From G963665975 sp963665975 (GTDB taxonomy: Bacteria; Bacteroidota; Rhodothermia; Rhodothermales; Bin80): a stretch of DNA of 64,000 nucleotides. The stretch lies in the NCBI GenBank assembly GCA_963665975.1, contig OY762508.1, forward strand, positions 62,001-126,000, written 5' to 3'. The position numbers and the translations under genes were made by a program. The notes under the pieces are model-generated. The model was not told where the DNA came from. It saw only the letters and a list, made by a program, of their open reading frames with translations, and did no database searches. Below, one piece after another: positions 39,081 to 48,734 of this stretch (position 1 is the first letter of the stretch; each line of letters starts with the position of its first letter).

Positions 39081-39638
39081 CTATTGCACTGCAATCGGGA
39101 ACGTCACATCCACGTCGGTTTCGTCACTCTGATCCGTACCGTTCTTGGGATCGTCATCGAAGTGACTCAAGATCACGCGCAGCGTCCCATTAGTTGCTCC
39201 ACCGCCAGAGACGGCCAAGGTAAATTCGAGCCCTACGGGCAATCCGTTTTCATCCTTGTCCGTGATAGTAACGCTTACCCGATTTGAGGCTTGGCCACCT
39301 ACCGTGTAAAAGAACTGGTGCTCTGCCGCCTCTTCTCCCACTTCCTCTGTTATATCCTCGCCATTGATTTCATCTGAAAGTGCTATGCTGCCCGTATAGG
39401 TCGTTCCGGATGCAAGGTTGATGGTATCGATCTCGAAGCCGCTTCCATCTCCGTCCGGATCATTAGCCGATGCGGTGACAGTGCTACCTCCTGCAGACAA
39501 GGTTAGCGTAATCTTGGTTATGAGTTCTTCTTCTCCAGGCCCTTCATCCGGCTCAGTCGAGTCGCAGGCAGTGAATGCCAGGGGTAGCAGCATCAGGGCC
39601 AATAACAGGGAGAAGGGTTTACGTGAGGGTGATTGCAT
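39081..39638 (-). CDS. Lipoprotein partner of a metal-type TonB receptor
   Basis: 185 residues with a lipoprotein signal (LLPLAFTAC, then DSTEPDEGPGEEE). The mature part has repeats seen in Bacteroidota lipoproteins found next to zinc/copper-type TonB receptors: LITKITLTLSAGGSTV, DPDGDGSGFEID, EDITEEVGEEAAEHQFFY, and a DVTFPI end. Family members carry names such as type 1 periplasmic binding fold protein. Very acidic and rich in Asp/Glu/Thr. Third gene of a minus-strand set after the receptor, so a surface ligand-capturing role is likely. Confidence 0.75.
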   Translation of the reverse strand: MQSPSRKPFSLLLALMLLPLAFTACDSTEPDEGPGEEELITKITLTLSAGGSTVTASANDPDGDGSGFEIDTINLASGTTYTGSIALSDEINGEDITEEVGEEAAEHQFFYTVGGQASNRVSVTITDKDENGLPVGLEFTLAVSGGGATNGTLRVILSHFDDDPKNGTDQSDETDVDVTFPIAVQ

Positions 39639-39727
39639 GAGTTCGCGAATTGGATTGTGGAAGGTTGCGTAGGCAACAGATGTGCACGCTTCCTTCCTTT
39701 GTTGAAGGGGTCTACTTAGAGAGTTGT

Positions 39728-42052
39728 TCAGCCGATCGGTAGCCTTAGTCGAAGAACCACATTACGTCCTGGAGCATCGACGAAATACCGGAATCGGCTC
39801 AGGTAGTCACGGTAAACCGTGTTCAAGAGGTTCTGGACACTTAGGCCAAGTTGAATCACAGAAGTCCCGGAGGCTATTTCTACGCGGTATCCAAGATTGA
39901 ATAACGAATAGCCCTTAGGGGGCTCTGCATAGTCAACGCCTTTGGGATAGCGCATCTGGCGCCGCACGAACGTGCTTTCTAACTCAATCTCGGAAGAATG
40001 AATCTTTCCAAGGTTTGGAAGACTCACAGCCGCGCCAAGCGTCAGGCGATCAGCAGGCATGAAGATCAGCGGCATGCCCGCACTTCGGTCGTCTCCCCGA
40101 ACCACTGATCCCTGTGCGCGAAGTTCTAGGACCCCAAGGAAACTGTATTCCACCACTCCATCCAGACCGCGCAGGACGGCGTCGGTCTGTTCGTAGCGAA
40201 ATGACGGGAACGTGCCTCGAATCGTAACCCTTGCTTCGTTCTCAGGAAACAAGTGGATGTAACCATCCATCCGGTTATTGAACGCACTGATCTCCACGCG
40301 CGAATTCTCGCCCACATGCCGCAGTGTCATGTCAACGTTGTAACTCCGCTCCCCACCGATGTCACTATTTCCAACTTCGAATTGTGCCGTGCCATGATGC
40401 ACTCCAAAGTTGTACAACTCATTGACCCCGGGAGGGCGCCAAGCAGTGCCTAAATTGAGCGCCACCGACCAGGAGTTACTAAACTGCCAGATGGTGCCCA
40501 ATACGCCGGAAAGGTTCGTGTATGCGTGTGTGGTGCGTGCGTAGTCACCGCGCCGATTCATGCGTGGATAGGCTTTAAGCCAACGATGATCAAGGCGTGC
40601 GCCCGCCTCGACTGTCAGCGATTGGCCGACCCAGGTGGCTCGGGCATAGGTTCCTCCAGTGAGAGCCCTGAAATTTGGAATGAGATAGCCAGCTTCGACA
40701 TTGACGTTTCCCTGATTCATCCCACTTACTCCGAGAACGCCGAAAAATGAACCGCGTGGGATGGATCGCAACTTCACATCCAGCGTCTGCGTCGCAAGCG
40801 TCAAGTCGAAGGCTGGATCATTGACAGGGTCACCGTAACGCCGATGGGCATCGAACTCCTGACGACGATTCCGCTGCAAGCCAAACTGCGCTTCAATCCG
40901 GTCACCACTGTCAAGATCGTAGTGTCCGGAAAGCGTGAAGAGATCGTGACGCACCGTTTGTTTCGGTGCTTCTATGTCGTACAGGAACTCGTACTGGACA
41001 CTCGGCTGGCCACGTCGGAGGGCTCGTTGGAGGTCGTCAGCGTTTCCTATATGAGCACCCTTGAACAGGCCCAGTTCCGTACTGAAGAGACTGTAATAAG
41101 ATCGCAGGGCGAAATTGTCACCTTTGTATCCCAGGGCCAGTGAACCGTTCAACTCGTTAAATCCCGAGTTGCCAATAACGTAATTGGGTGCTTTTGAAGC
41201 TCCCGCCTTGCGGAAGCTGCCCTGCACACGCCAACCCAGGCCCGGCAGGGCACGTATTCCGCTCTCAAGCAGGACCGACCCCGCTGCCTGTCGATTGTTG
41301 GAGAATCCATTCATTGACACCGACCCTGCAAGTCTTGGGCTGACCGGAAGCTCACGCGGCTCAAGACGAATTACGCCTCCAATTGCCCCGACACCGTACT
41401 CCACTCCTGCGGCCCCACGCACGACCTCAATGCGGACGGGTGCGAAGGGGTCGATTTCAGGGGCGTGTTCTCCGCCCCACTGTTGGCCTTCCTGGGACAC
41501 ACCGGCATTGAGAACAAGCACACGTTGACTGTGCATGCCCCGAATCACCGGTTTGGCTATGCTGGGCCCCGTCGTCAGCGCCGTCACGCCCGCCAGGTGG
41601 GTGAGGGTCTCTGCCAGATTCTGGCCTCGCAGCTTTTCCAGATCCTCCGGCTCCAGACGCGAAACTGACATGGTCGCCCGATTTAGCTCCGCACTAGCGC
41701 CTTCGGCTATGGTGATTATCTCCTCAAGCTCCAATTCTTCAGGTTCCAGCATTACATCAAGGACCATGCGCTCATTGTCGATCGGAACAGAGCGAACGAC
41801 GGTGGCGAATCCAACAAAGCGGTATTCTACCGTGAGCGTATCCTGGGGCAATCCGTCCAATGTGTAGTAGCCTTCCGAATCGGTAGCCGCGCCTTGCATT
41901 AGTGTCGGCACAAATACATGCACTCCGTGCAATGGCTGATATTCACCGTCCAAGACTCTGCCCGTCAATTGTTGTGACCATGCAACGCTGGAAGGCAAAA
42001 GCAATAACAGCATCAACCGAATTGTACACGCGCTCCAGATAGACTTCATCAT
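39728..42052 (-). CDS. TonB-dependent receptor (zinc/metal-uptake type)
   Basis: 774 residues. Signal peptide, then a carboxypeptidase-regulatory-like domain (GRVLDGEYQPLHGVHVFVP), a plug (ETLTHLAGVTALTTGPSIAK, VIRGMHSQRVLVLNAGV, EIDPFAPVRIEVVRGAAGVE) and an outer-membrane barrel ending in a consensus-like LRLRLPIG. The plug-proximal QQWGGEHAPEIDP is typical of ZnuD-like receptors. It imports a small ligand, probably a metal ion or chelate, with energy from TonB. Sits between a His/Cys-rich small protein and an acidic lipoprotein. Confidence 0.85.
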   Translation of the reverse strand: MMKSIWSACTIRLMLLLLLPSSVAWSQQLTGRVLDGEYQPLHGVHVFVPTLMQGAATDSEGYYTLDGLPQDTLTVEYRFVGFATVVRSVPIDNERMVLDVMLEPEELELEEIITIAEGASAELNRATMSVSRLEPEDLEKLRGQNLAETLTHLAGVTALTTGPSIAKPVIRGMHSQRVLVLNAGVSQEGQQWGGEHAPEIDPFAPVRIEVVRGAAGVEYGVGAIGGVIRLEPRELPVSPRLAGSVSMNGFSNNRQAAGSVLLESGIRALPGLGWRVQGSFRKAGASKAPNYVIGNSGFNELNGSLALGYKGDNFALRSYYSLFSTELGLFKGAHIGNADDLQRALRRGQPSVQYEFLYDIEAPKQTVRHDLFTLSGHYDLDSGDRIEAQFGLQRNRRQEFDAHRRYGDPVNDPAFDLTLATQTLDVKLRSIPRGSFFGVLGVSGMNQGNVNVEAGYLIPNFRALTGGTYARATWVGQSLTVEAGARLDHRWLKAYPRMNRRGDYARTTHAYTNLSGVLGTIWQFSNSWSVALNLGTAWRPPGVNELYNFGVHHGTAQFEVGNSDIGGERSYNVDMTLRHVGENSRVEISAFNNRMDGYIHLFPENEARVTIRGTFPSFRYEQTDAVLRGLDGVVEYSFLGVLELRAQGSVVRGDDRSAGMPLIFMPADRLTLGAAVSLPNLGKIHSSEIELESTFVRRQMRYPKGVDYAEPPKGYSLFNLGYRVEIASGTSVIQLGLSVQNLLNTVYRDYLSRFRYFVDAPGRNVVLRLRLPIG

Positions 42053-42229
42053 GACCGTGATATGCTGTGAAAGAGACTGGACGAACTCTTCGTCCGCAAC
42101 GCTTGACCGGAGAAGGGAAATTCTTGGGACCTACACGTCAGCCAAAGAATACCGCTTGACGGTGGGTACAAGAATCCTTGAGTCGGGGCGCACAGCTCCA
42201 CCCACAGGATGCAGGTGGATTACACCAGA

Positions 42230-42592
42230 CTAGGCTATGCCTGGCGGTCCACGGATAGAAATAAAAGAGACTTGAGACGCTTCCGCGATCAGGAGTGAAC
42301 TCGCGCGAAACGTCGTAAAATCATTATATGGTTGTAGAGTCGTCTGCGGATCGCCGACTTGGAGCAGACGTACGCACAATAAACAATCGTGATGAGCAAT
42401 GTCCGTAAGGAGGATCTCGAAGCTGTCGCCGTGCCGCTTGTGGTCACACGCATCAGGTGCGTCTGCGTACTGCTGAGCGGATACGTGCCCCTGGTGTGCC
42501 TGATGCAAGAACGGAACAAGCACACCCCCGGCAACGAAGACAGTCAGCAGCGCTGCAGTGCTAAAGAGCCTTATGCGACGAAATCGACGCAT
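42230..42592 (-). CDS. His/Cys-rich exported small protein (metal-associated)
   Basis: 120 residues. A signal-anchor-like N-terminus (LLTVFVAGGVLVPFL) is followed by a cluster of metal ligands: HQAHQGH, ACDHKRHG, and IAHHDCLLC. Small proteins of this design (related to DUF2946-type) accompany metal-linked TonB receptors in Bacteroidota. It is first in the minus-strand set with the receptor and lipoprotein. A role in periplasmic metal binding or sensing is inferred from composition and place. No Zur-like palindrome was seen upstream. Confidence 0.7.
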   Translation of the reverse strand: MRRFRRIRLFSTAALLTVFVAGGVLVPFLHQAHQGHVSAQQYADAPDACDHKRHGDSFEILLTDIAHHDCLLCVRLLQVGDPQTTLQPYNDFTTFRASSLLIAEASQVSFISIRGPPGIA

Positions 42593-43075
42593 GGTGATTG
42601 CAAGCGATTAAGTGACCTGGCTAACAGAAAAACAAGTTATGCCAACGAATTGGTCCAGCATCTTGAACAGTTGCGAAGGCCGCAAGGTAGGGCGTCTCAG
42701 CAGCCAGCTTTGACATCGCACCCACAGCTTCACAGGAAATTTACGACTTCAAAATACAGATGTCAACAATGTGAGTAGCAGGAACTGATTAGACACCACC
42801 ATTGATGTCCCCCACAGACACATTTAGTCTTGCGAGTAAACGCCGGATGCCACCTTGCCGGGCATTAACCGACAGTATCCTAAGTATTGCTGTTGTATGG
42901 ACATGAGCTGTGCATTCAGTACAAATGAACCCTGTTGTCTCACGATGCGCACTGGGAAGCGTTCCTGGGCCGCCACAGTACCGAGTGTCCGTAGTACGTG
43001 GTTCTGCAGGACGATGCCGAAAATCTAAACGACGTGATTTCTAATTAGTAGGGGAGAGGTGAGAAATGTGCCGCA
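42593..43075. other. Intergenic region, nothing recognised
   Basis: About 480 bases marking the edge between the metal-uptake operon and the defence island. No gene, repeat or RNA fold was noticed. Confidence 0.4.
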
Positions 43076-44228
43076 CTAGCCACTGAATGGCACTTGTACT
43101 TTATGAGCGTTGGGTAAGAAGTTCGTGATTAATCGGCTGTACTCAGCGTAGAACTGGTCCCAATCGGCGTCTTCGAATTCCTCTGGATTGGTGCGCACAC
43201 TGTTGCTGATTAGTCGGGCACAAACCGCATCCGCCGTGATTTCCGCCAGGACGACTCGAAAGTGTCTGGCATCCTAGCCCTCAACCTTCGGCGGAGGACC
43301 GAGGTACCTTTTCAGGACCGGATGGCGGGCCGCTATCTCGAGCACGTTTTGCCTCCACCGATACCGCTGGTCTCCGAGACTGATATCTTCGAGTTTGATC
43401 TTGATTCCCGCCCCTAAGGGGTGGACGCCCAGAAGCTCGGCCGTGGCTTCGTTGGCGCCGAGCCTCGCTGTTACGATGCCGTTCGTCTCTTCCTGGCCTG
43501 TTACTCCGACCTTCAGGTCACAGATTGCCACGCCGAGTTCTTGTCGAGGGGAGAGTAGGGGATCGCCGGACACCTTGCAACGGCTATTGTCTACAGAGAC
43601 TTCGATGCGCACAGGCTCACGGATGAGCGTCGTCGGGGCCAGAATGCGTACCCGTTTCTTGCTCCCGCCCAGTTTGAAACTATAGCGCTGTTTCTGGAAG
43701 GAGAGCGAGTCAATATCCTTGTACCGGTCCGCTTCGGACTCCAGTACCTCAACCATGATTTCTTCTGCGATTGGTCCGACTCGCACTCTCATAGCCGTAG
43801 CTATGGAGGTGCGCACTCCTTTGAGCTTCCATGTCGCCTGCAACCTTTTTTCTTCCGTCGCATGGGGCTGTAGTGCAACGAAGCGCTTGTCGGTGGTGAT
43901 CTCATCGGTGAGACAATCGATCTGTACGGACGCGCCGCTTTCGATTTCAGGGAAAGCTTGCTGTTCGACTCGCAGGTAGCATCGAATCGAGTGGCCCTGA
44001 ATGATCCGGACGAAAGGGGGACTGATGCTGTAGCCTCGTTCCTGGAAGAGTCTGCCCTTGCCACATTCCGGGTCGCGTGAAAATTCCTGCTCGGAGCTAA
44101 AGCGTTCCATGAATTTCGAGGCGGCCTTTTCGAGTGCATCCAAACGTTTCCGCGTGACCGCGCTCTCGATCGTAGCACGCTCGTTCTCGGCTCTCTCGCG
44201 TTCTTCTTCGACGAGTGGTCGCAGGCGC
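43076..44228 (-). pseudogene. C-terminal half of a large unrecognised protein, with amber stop
   Basis: A frame on the minus strand runs from the IS110 junction (PLVEEERERAENERATIE, a coiled coil) through KFMERFSSEQEFSRDPECG, beta-rich repeats (FVRIIQGHSIRCYLRV, IRCKV-like), and RHPVLKRYLGPPPKVEG to a TAG at 43274-43276. The same frame stays open for 66 more codons after the TAG (HFRVVLAEITADAVCARLI, FYAEYSRLITNFLPNA) to a second TAG at 43076. This suggests that CAG became TAG. The 5' end is lost. I do not recognise the family with certainty; the texture resembles C-terminal parts of large HSP90-like ATPase proteins found in defence islands. Confidence 0.55.
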
Positions 44229-44345
44229 TTCAGCGTTCGGCAATTGCCTCTCGTCGATAATCTCGCCTGTTTCGTCGTTGTACACAGAGACCGCTATGGT
44301 CTCTTCGGACACATCCATGCCGATAAACAGCGACGATGTGAAAGT
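44229..44345 (-). pseudogene. IS110-family transposase, N-terminal fragment
   Basis: About 34 codons: LFIGMDVSEETIAVSVYNDE then TGEIIDERQLPN. This is the start of an IS110-type DEDD transposase, with the first Asp in GMDVS. After PN the sequence passes, with a frame change, into the coiled coil of the broken gene downstream. An insertion or deletion has fused the two. Confidence 0.65.
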
Positions 44346-44429
44346 GGAGGATGGAGGGTATGGAGCTGCCCCACCTTCAAGGATAAAAGTCTTCTTGGGG
44401 CAACCAAGGAGGTATGCCATGGAAACAAG

Positions 44430-44531
44430 GGGAGTTGGGCACCGGCAAGCCCAGCTGCTCCTCGCCTTCCCGTCCTGCACTCTTCGGCATAGTCGCGGTT
44501 GCCTTTAACCTGTCCATGTCCGGATGCTTAC
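44430..44531 (-). repeat. Solo IS66-type end (inverted copy)
   Basis: Read minus from 44531: GTAAGCATCCGGACATGGAC then AGGTTAAAGGCAACC and TGCCGAAGAGTGC. This matches, over about 90 bases, the left end of the intact IS66 element at 45238 (GTAAGCGTCCGGTCAAGTAC, AGGTTAAAGGCAACC, TGCCGAAGAGTGC). No transposase gene follows, so it is a remnant of a related element, in the opposite direction. Confidence 0.7.
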
Positions 44532-44909
44532 CATCCGGCAGTGTCAGGGGCCAAATCGCCCAATTTGGATTGTCGTATATTAGGTTGGGTCTGAAGCTGA
44601 GAGAAGGCAAGAAAAATGGCCGTAGAAAGAGAAATTCTAAGAGCGTGCGTTGACCGGGAAAACGTGTTCTGTCCAACCCTGCGTTACGCAGGATTATGAG
44701 CGCTGGAGATCACTAATACGTCCTAATACGTCAATGCGCCCTACAGAAAAGGTCGGCAAGTAAATCCTGTAGTCATCAACGATTGCATACTAATATCACA
44801 TTATCGCATCTAACCGATAACACATATGCTCACCCCATACGCGCGGTGCCCTCGGACGCTCACTCGCGTGAGACATCATTAGGACTGAACCACTTGCCAC
44901 GGAGCAGCG
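44532..44909. other. Intergenic region before the McrB-like gene
   Basis: About 380 AT-rich bases between the solo IS66 end and the split GTPase gene. It presumably contains the promoter of that gene. No clear boxes were identified. Confidence 0.4.
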
Positions 44910-45352
44910 ATGCCTGATAATAACAACGCGAATTACGAATCCGACTTCATGAGTTGGCTTCGTATGTTTCTAAAAGATCGTAATTTGCAGTATTCCAAGT
45001 GCGGATCGAAGGTGGTGAACTTGGATAACACGAGACATTCAATAGACACGGAAACGGGGACATGGAAGAACCCGGGATATTCTGGTACGAAACCTCCTAG
45101 ATGGTTGATGAACCTGCATCTATTGGATGGTTCACTATCGTCCAGCCTCCCTAGCGCGACTTTGCACAACATTGGAGCTGCGAATACTTCCCAACGCGAT
45201 AAAGCTGGCTTGTTATTGCGCATATTGCCGCTCATTCGTAAGCGTCCGGTCAAGTACAGGTTAAAGGCAACCTCGGCTGTGCCGAAGAGTGCCGGACGGG
45301 GAGGCAGGGAACTGTTGGACTTGGCGTTCCCGGGACACTTGTTATCTGGCTA

Positions 45353-46909
45353 TTATGCTGCTTTGCCTCTGTCAGCTTTCCAGGCCTTCTGCCAATGATG
45401 GGGCAGGAGTTCTGCGACGCGTTTGGCAGGATGCGTCGGGATGCGCTGGAACACGTCCGTGAGCCACTCCTGGGGATTGACGCCGTGGAGTTTGCACGTG
45501 CCAAGGAGCGAATAGACTACGGCTGCCCGCTGGGCTGCATCATGCGATCCGGCAAACAAGTAGTTCTTCCTTCCCAGAGCCAACGGGCGCAGGGCATTTT
45601 CGATCAAGTTGTTGTCCGGCTCGACACGGCCCTCTTCCAGGTATCGGATCAGCCTTGGCCACAAGCCGAGCGTATAGGCCGTCGCCTTACCCCACGGGCT
45701 CTTGGGCAGCCCCCTGTTCGCCTCCAGCCAGGGCTTCAACGCCTCCAGCACAGGCCGTGCGTTTTTCTGACGCACCGCACGCCGCCGAGCCGCATCGGCA
45801 CCTTCCTCACGCAGCGTGCGCTCCACCGTGTAGACGCGCCCGAATTGCTTCAACACATGCTCGGTCTTCTCCGGCTCGTATGTGCGGCAGTCGTAGAACT
45901 TGCGACGCGCATGGGCCATGCACCCGTACAGCGTAATCGAGGGGTGCACATCGAACGCCTCGTAGGCCACATACCCGTCTGTCTGCAGCGCTCCTATATA
46001 CCCATGCAAAAACGCCGCCGGGCCTGCCCGCGCACGGCTCCGACGATATTCCATCACCAATAGCTGCGACTCCGGGGCATGGTAGGCCCAATAGTACCCC
46101 CGATGGGTCTCGCCTTTCTTGTTGCGATCCTGCACCCGGATCGGCGTCTCATCCGCTTGCAGATACCCGCTCGTGAGCGCCTCCTGCTTCAGCGCCTCAT
46201 ACAGGGGCTGAAGATGCCACGCCGTCTGGGCTATCCACCCTCCGAGCGTGGACTTCGGTATCTCAATACCTGCCCGCCGGAATCGCTGCTGCTGCCGGTA
46301 TAGGGGAAGGTGGTCGGTAAACTTATCGACCACTACGTGCGCCAACAGTCCCGGCCCGGCCATCCCCTTGTCAATCAGCCGCGCCGGCAACTCGGCCACA
46401 AGCACGCCTCGGTCCTCATTGGTTGGATCCACGTACTTGGGACGAAGATACTCGATCACTTTGTATCTGCCGGGCACGTACTCCAGGATCTGCGTCCGTT
46501 CCGTACCGATGCACTGGAGTCCGGTGGTGTCCACGTCCGGTTCGATCGTAATCGTCTCGCGGGGTAGGTGATCCGGCAGATCATCGAAGTCCGGACGCCG
46601 CTTGGGCTTGCGCCGCTTTCGCTTGGTCTGACCTGTTTCAGGCTCGGGCGGAGGCAGAGGAGCCTGGACCTCCATGTCGGGAAACAACCAACCCTGCTGC
46701 GGATCCGGCTCTACCACGAATCGTTCGCTTTTCGGGCTAAAGAGCAAGCGCTGGAGTACATCCAACTGCCGCTTCAACTCGTCCACTGTCTCACGCAGAT
46801 CGCTATTGTCCTCACGCAGGCTGGTGTTCTGCTGAAGTACCTCGGCAAGCTGCGCACGGAGGACGTCAGCATCCGCAGAAGAGAAGGAATTCTGTGCTTC
46901 AGGCTGCAT
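45353..46909 (-). CDS. tnpC: IS66 TnpC transposase (element 1)
   Basis: About 518 residues; the frame is open to 46960 and the start is uncertain. N-terminal leucine-zipper-like helix (LAEVLQQNTSLREDN), then a zinc-finger-like/basic linker, then the IS66 DDE domain with YLQADETPIRV (first Asp), LQTDGYVAYEAF (second Asp) and NNLIENALRPLALGRKNYLF (Glu). The C-terminal HGVNPQEWLTDVFQRIP is the family tail. It catalyses transposition of element 1. No lesion seen. Confidence 0.93.
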   Translation of the reverse strand: MQPEAQNSFSSADADVLRAQLAEVLQQNTSLREDNSDLRETVDELKRQLDVLQRLLFSPKSERFVVEPDPQQGWLFPDMEVQAPLPPPEPETGQTKRKRRKPKRRPDFDDLPDHLPRETITIEPDVDTTGLQCIGTERTQILEYVPGRYKVIEYLRPKYVDPTNEDRGVLVAELPARLIDKGMAGPGLLAHVVVDKFTDHLPLYRQQQRFRRAGIEIPKSTLGGWIAQTAWHLQPLYEALKQEALTSGYLQADETPIRVQDRNKKGETHRGYYWAYHAPESQLLVMEYRRSRARAGPAAFLHGYIGALQTDGYVAYEAFDVHPSITLYGCMAHARRKFYDCRTYEPEKTEHVLKQFGRVYTVERTLREEGADAARRRAVRQKNARPVLEALKPWLEANRGLPKSPWGKATAYTLGLWPRLIRYLEEGRVEPDNNLIENALRPLALGRKNYLFAGSHDAAQRAAVVYSLLGTCKLHGVNPQEWLTDVFQRIPTHPAKRVAELLPHHWQKAWKADRGKAA

Positions 46910-46960
46910 GATCATACAACAAATCATGCACTTAGATTGTTCCCCATTGTACCGGACCAA

Positions 46961-47308
46961 TCACCCCGATTTTCGGCCTTCTACCGCATACCGGCACCGA
47001 TATCTTGCCGACTTCAGAGACACTCCCTCCAACAACATTACCATCTGTGCCCAAGTCGGCGTCTCCGCTTTCGGCAACTCGAACGTACCCGCCTCAAGTC
47101 GCTTGTAAAAGATCGCAAAGCCGTTCCGATCCCATGTTAAAGCCTTCAAATGGCTCCGCCTCCGGTTAACAAACACAAAAACATCCCCCGACATCGGATC
47201 CTGCCTCATGCCGGTACGCACCAAGGCACTCAGACCGTCAAAGCCGTTGCGCATGTCGGCCGGCTGACAGTAGAAAAAGTACCGGCGCGAAGGCCCTAGT
47301 CCGATCAT
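46961..47308 (-). CDS. tnpB: IS66 TnpB accessory protein (element 1)
   Basis: 115 residues from the ATG at 47308 (MIGLGPSRRYFFYC), overlapping the tnpA stop as ATGA. IS66 Orf2 signature: PADMRNGFDGLSALV, MSGDVFVFVNRRR, LTWDRNGFAIFYKRLE, GTFELP. Required for IS66 transposition, mechanism unknown. Intact. Confidence 0.93.
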   Translation of the reverse strand: MIGLGPSRRYFFYCQPADMRNGFDGLSALVRTGMRQDPMSGDVFVFVNRRRSHLKALTWDRNGFAIFYKRLEAGTFELPKAETPTWAQMVMLLEGVSLKSARYRCRYAVEGRKSG

Positions 47309-47598
47309 GACCGCACCAGTTGTACCAAATACGACGCAGACACCGGAGCAAAGAAGCGCACACACATCCCAGAGGGATACCGCACTTCCACGCGCGCCTG
47401 ATCGCCTGTCGCAGGGCTGCTTATCTCCACGAAACTGCCCGCTGACACAACCTCCCGGCGATACTTCCGCCGCCAGTAGACCAGCTGCGCATGGGAGATG
47501 CCGCTCTCAGCACAAAAGGCCGCTGCCGTCTGGCCACTCTCTTCATACAGTTCCACGAGTGGATACATCTCTTTCGCCGTACGTCTTGGTGCTCCCAT
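47305..47598 (-). CDS. tnpA: IS66 TnpA helix-turn-helix protein (element 1)
   Basis: 97 residues. Helix-turn-helix of the IS3/IS66 Orf1 kind: MYPLVELYEESGQTAAAFCA, then ISHAQLVYWRRKYRR. First gene of the element, 86 bases inside the right inverted repeat. Confidence 0.9.
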   Translation of the reverse strand: MGAPRRTAKEMYPLVELYEESGQTAAAFCAESGISHAQLVYWRRKYRREVVSAGSFVEISSPATGDQARVEVRYPSGMCVRFFAPVSASYLVQLVRS

Positions 47599-48434
47599 GC
47601 GATCCAGACTTTGAGTTCTCGGGTCCAGGAGTAATCTCCACAGAACGCGTCACTCAATCCAGATGGGGTTCACCGCACGGTTACGCTCATTCAACTTCGC
47701 CCCGACTACCACCATGTGGATGAGGCGTTAGAGCACCATGCGCTAGTCTTATTTCACGGAGCAGTACCGCGTGGCTCCTCTTCCGAACCGTTTTCGTTTG
47801 ATCCGACCAACGGACATCTGATTTACAAGGAACGCGAAATCAAGTATATTTTATTCGCCCTATTGGCCTTGAAACGTCCAAGTACTCCACTTGAGTTGCC
47901 ACCACATACATCTGCCGCTACGGACCAGTCAACCCCACTTACATATGGTCATGTGACTACTGCTCTTGCATCTGCATTTAATGTCCAATTCCATGGCAAT
48001 CAGATTGAGACCGTGCAGATCTTTGACATGACTCTTAAAGAAGATTTTCACCGGCTGCAGGGAGCAGTACAGACCGCTTGGGATATTGCGAATCGTAGCG
48101 AGGCCTCTGTCAAGCAGAGTGGCGTAGCAGACGATATCAATGAGAATGATGACATTGTATTGCCAGAAACAGTAGAGGTTGAGGAATTTGATGAATTGAT
48201 AGGCATAGACCCCAGCGTGTACAGACAGATAAACGCCTCACTGAAGAGCGGCAAGAAACACCTAATGCTATACGGGCCACCAGGCACCGGCAAGACTTCA
48301 TTAGCGCGTTGGATAGCATCGAATCTAATTGGAGGAAGTTCAAATGTATACGTCCGGTGAAGTGCATCTTGCTTTGAGTCTCTGGCGGGTCGGAGTTTTG
48401 GTACTCCTACCGTAAGAGCCCAAGCACAGCCTCC

Positions 48435-48734
48435 ATGCACAAGCCCAGACGCACCGCGGAAGAGATGTTTCCGTTGGTCGAACAATACCTGCAAGGGCGT
48501 CAAAGCCTGAAGGCCTTTTGCGCCGAGCATGCCATATCCGCGAGTCAACTCTACTACTGGCGCCGTAAGTATCGCAAGCAGCCGCAGGGCGAGGCCTTCA
48601 TAAGGCTTGCGCCGCCTGCTGCAGGCGAACGCGCGGTGCTGGAGATTGTCTACCCTGGGGGAGTGCGTCTGCGTCTGTTCGCTCCGGTATCTCCTGCATG
48701 GCTTACTTCTCTGCTGCAGAGGGAGCGGGCATGA
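48435..48734 (+). CDS. tnpA: IS66 TnpA helix-turn-helix protein (element 2)
   Basis: 99 residues: MFPLVEQYLQGRQSLKAFCA and SQLYYWRRKYRK, the Orf1 helix-turn-helix. Overlaps tnpB by four bases. Confidence 0.9.
   Translation: MHKPRRTAEEMFPLVEQYLQGRQSLKAFCAEHAISASQLYYWRRKYRKQPQGEAFIRLAPPAAGERAVLEIVYPGGVRLRLFAPVSPAWLTSLLQRERA

Larger units (their letters stand above)
45238..47684 (-). mobile_element. IS66-family element 1 (complete, 2447 bp)
   Basis: Imperfect terminal inverted repeats GTAAGCGTCCGGTCAAGTAC (left) and GTAACCGTGCGGTGAACCCC (right, read inward). Flanked by the 8-bp direct duplication GCTCATTC at 45230-45237 and 47685-47692, as IS66 elements make. Carries tnpA, tnpB and tnpC on the minus strand, all open. 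Inserted in codon 110 of the McrB-like gene in the opposite direction. Different in sequence from elements 2 and 3. Confidence 0.93.

Noticed and set aside
38793..39094. Overlapping frames on both strands between the propeller and the acidic lipoprotein.
   Set aside because: Mutually overlapping, no start context, no family match.
44434..45340. The repeated AGGTTAAAGGCAACC segments first looked like an IS110 left-end (bridge RNA) sequence because one copy lies upstream of an IS110 fragment.
   Set aside because: The other copy is the terminus of a complete IS66 element with its own target duplication, and both begin at the IS66-type inverted repeat GTAAGC(A/G)TCCGG. They are IS66 ends.
44910..45398. 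162-codon ORF as an independent gene.
   Set aside because: Its last part is the left end of IS66 element 1. Only 44910-45237 is native, and that continues in frame at 47693.
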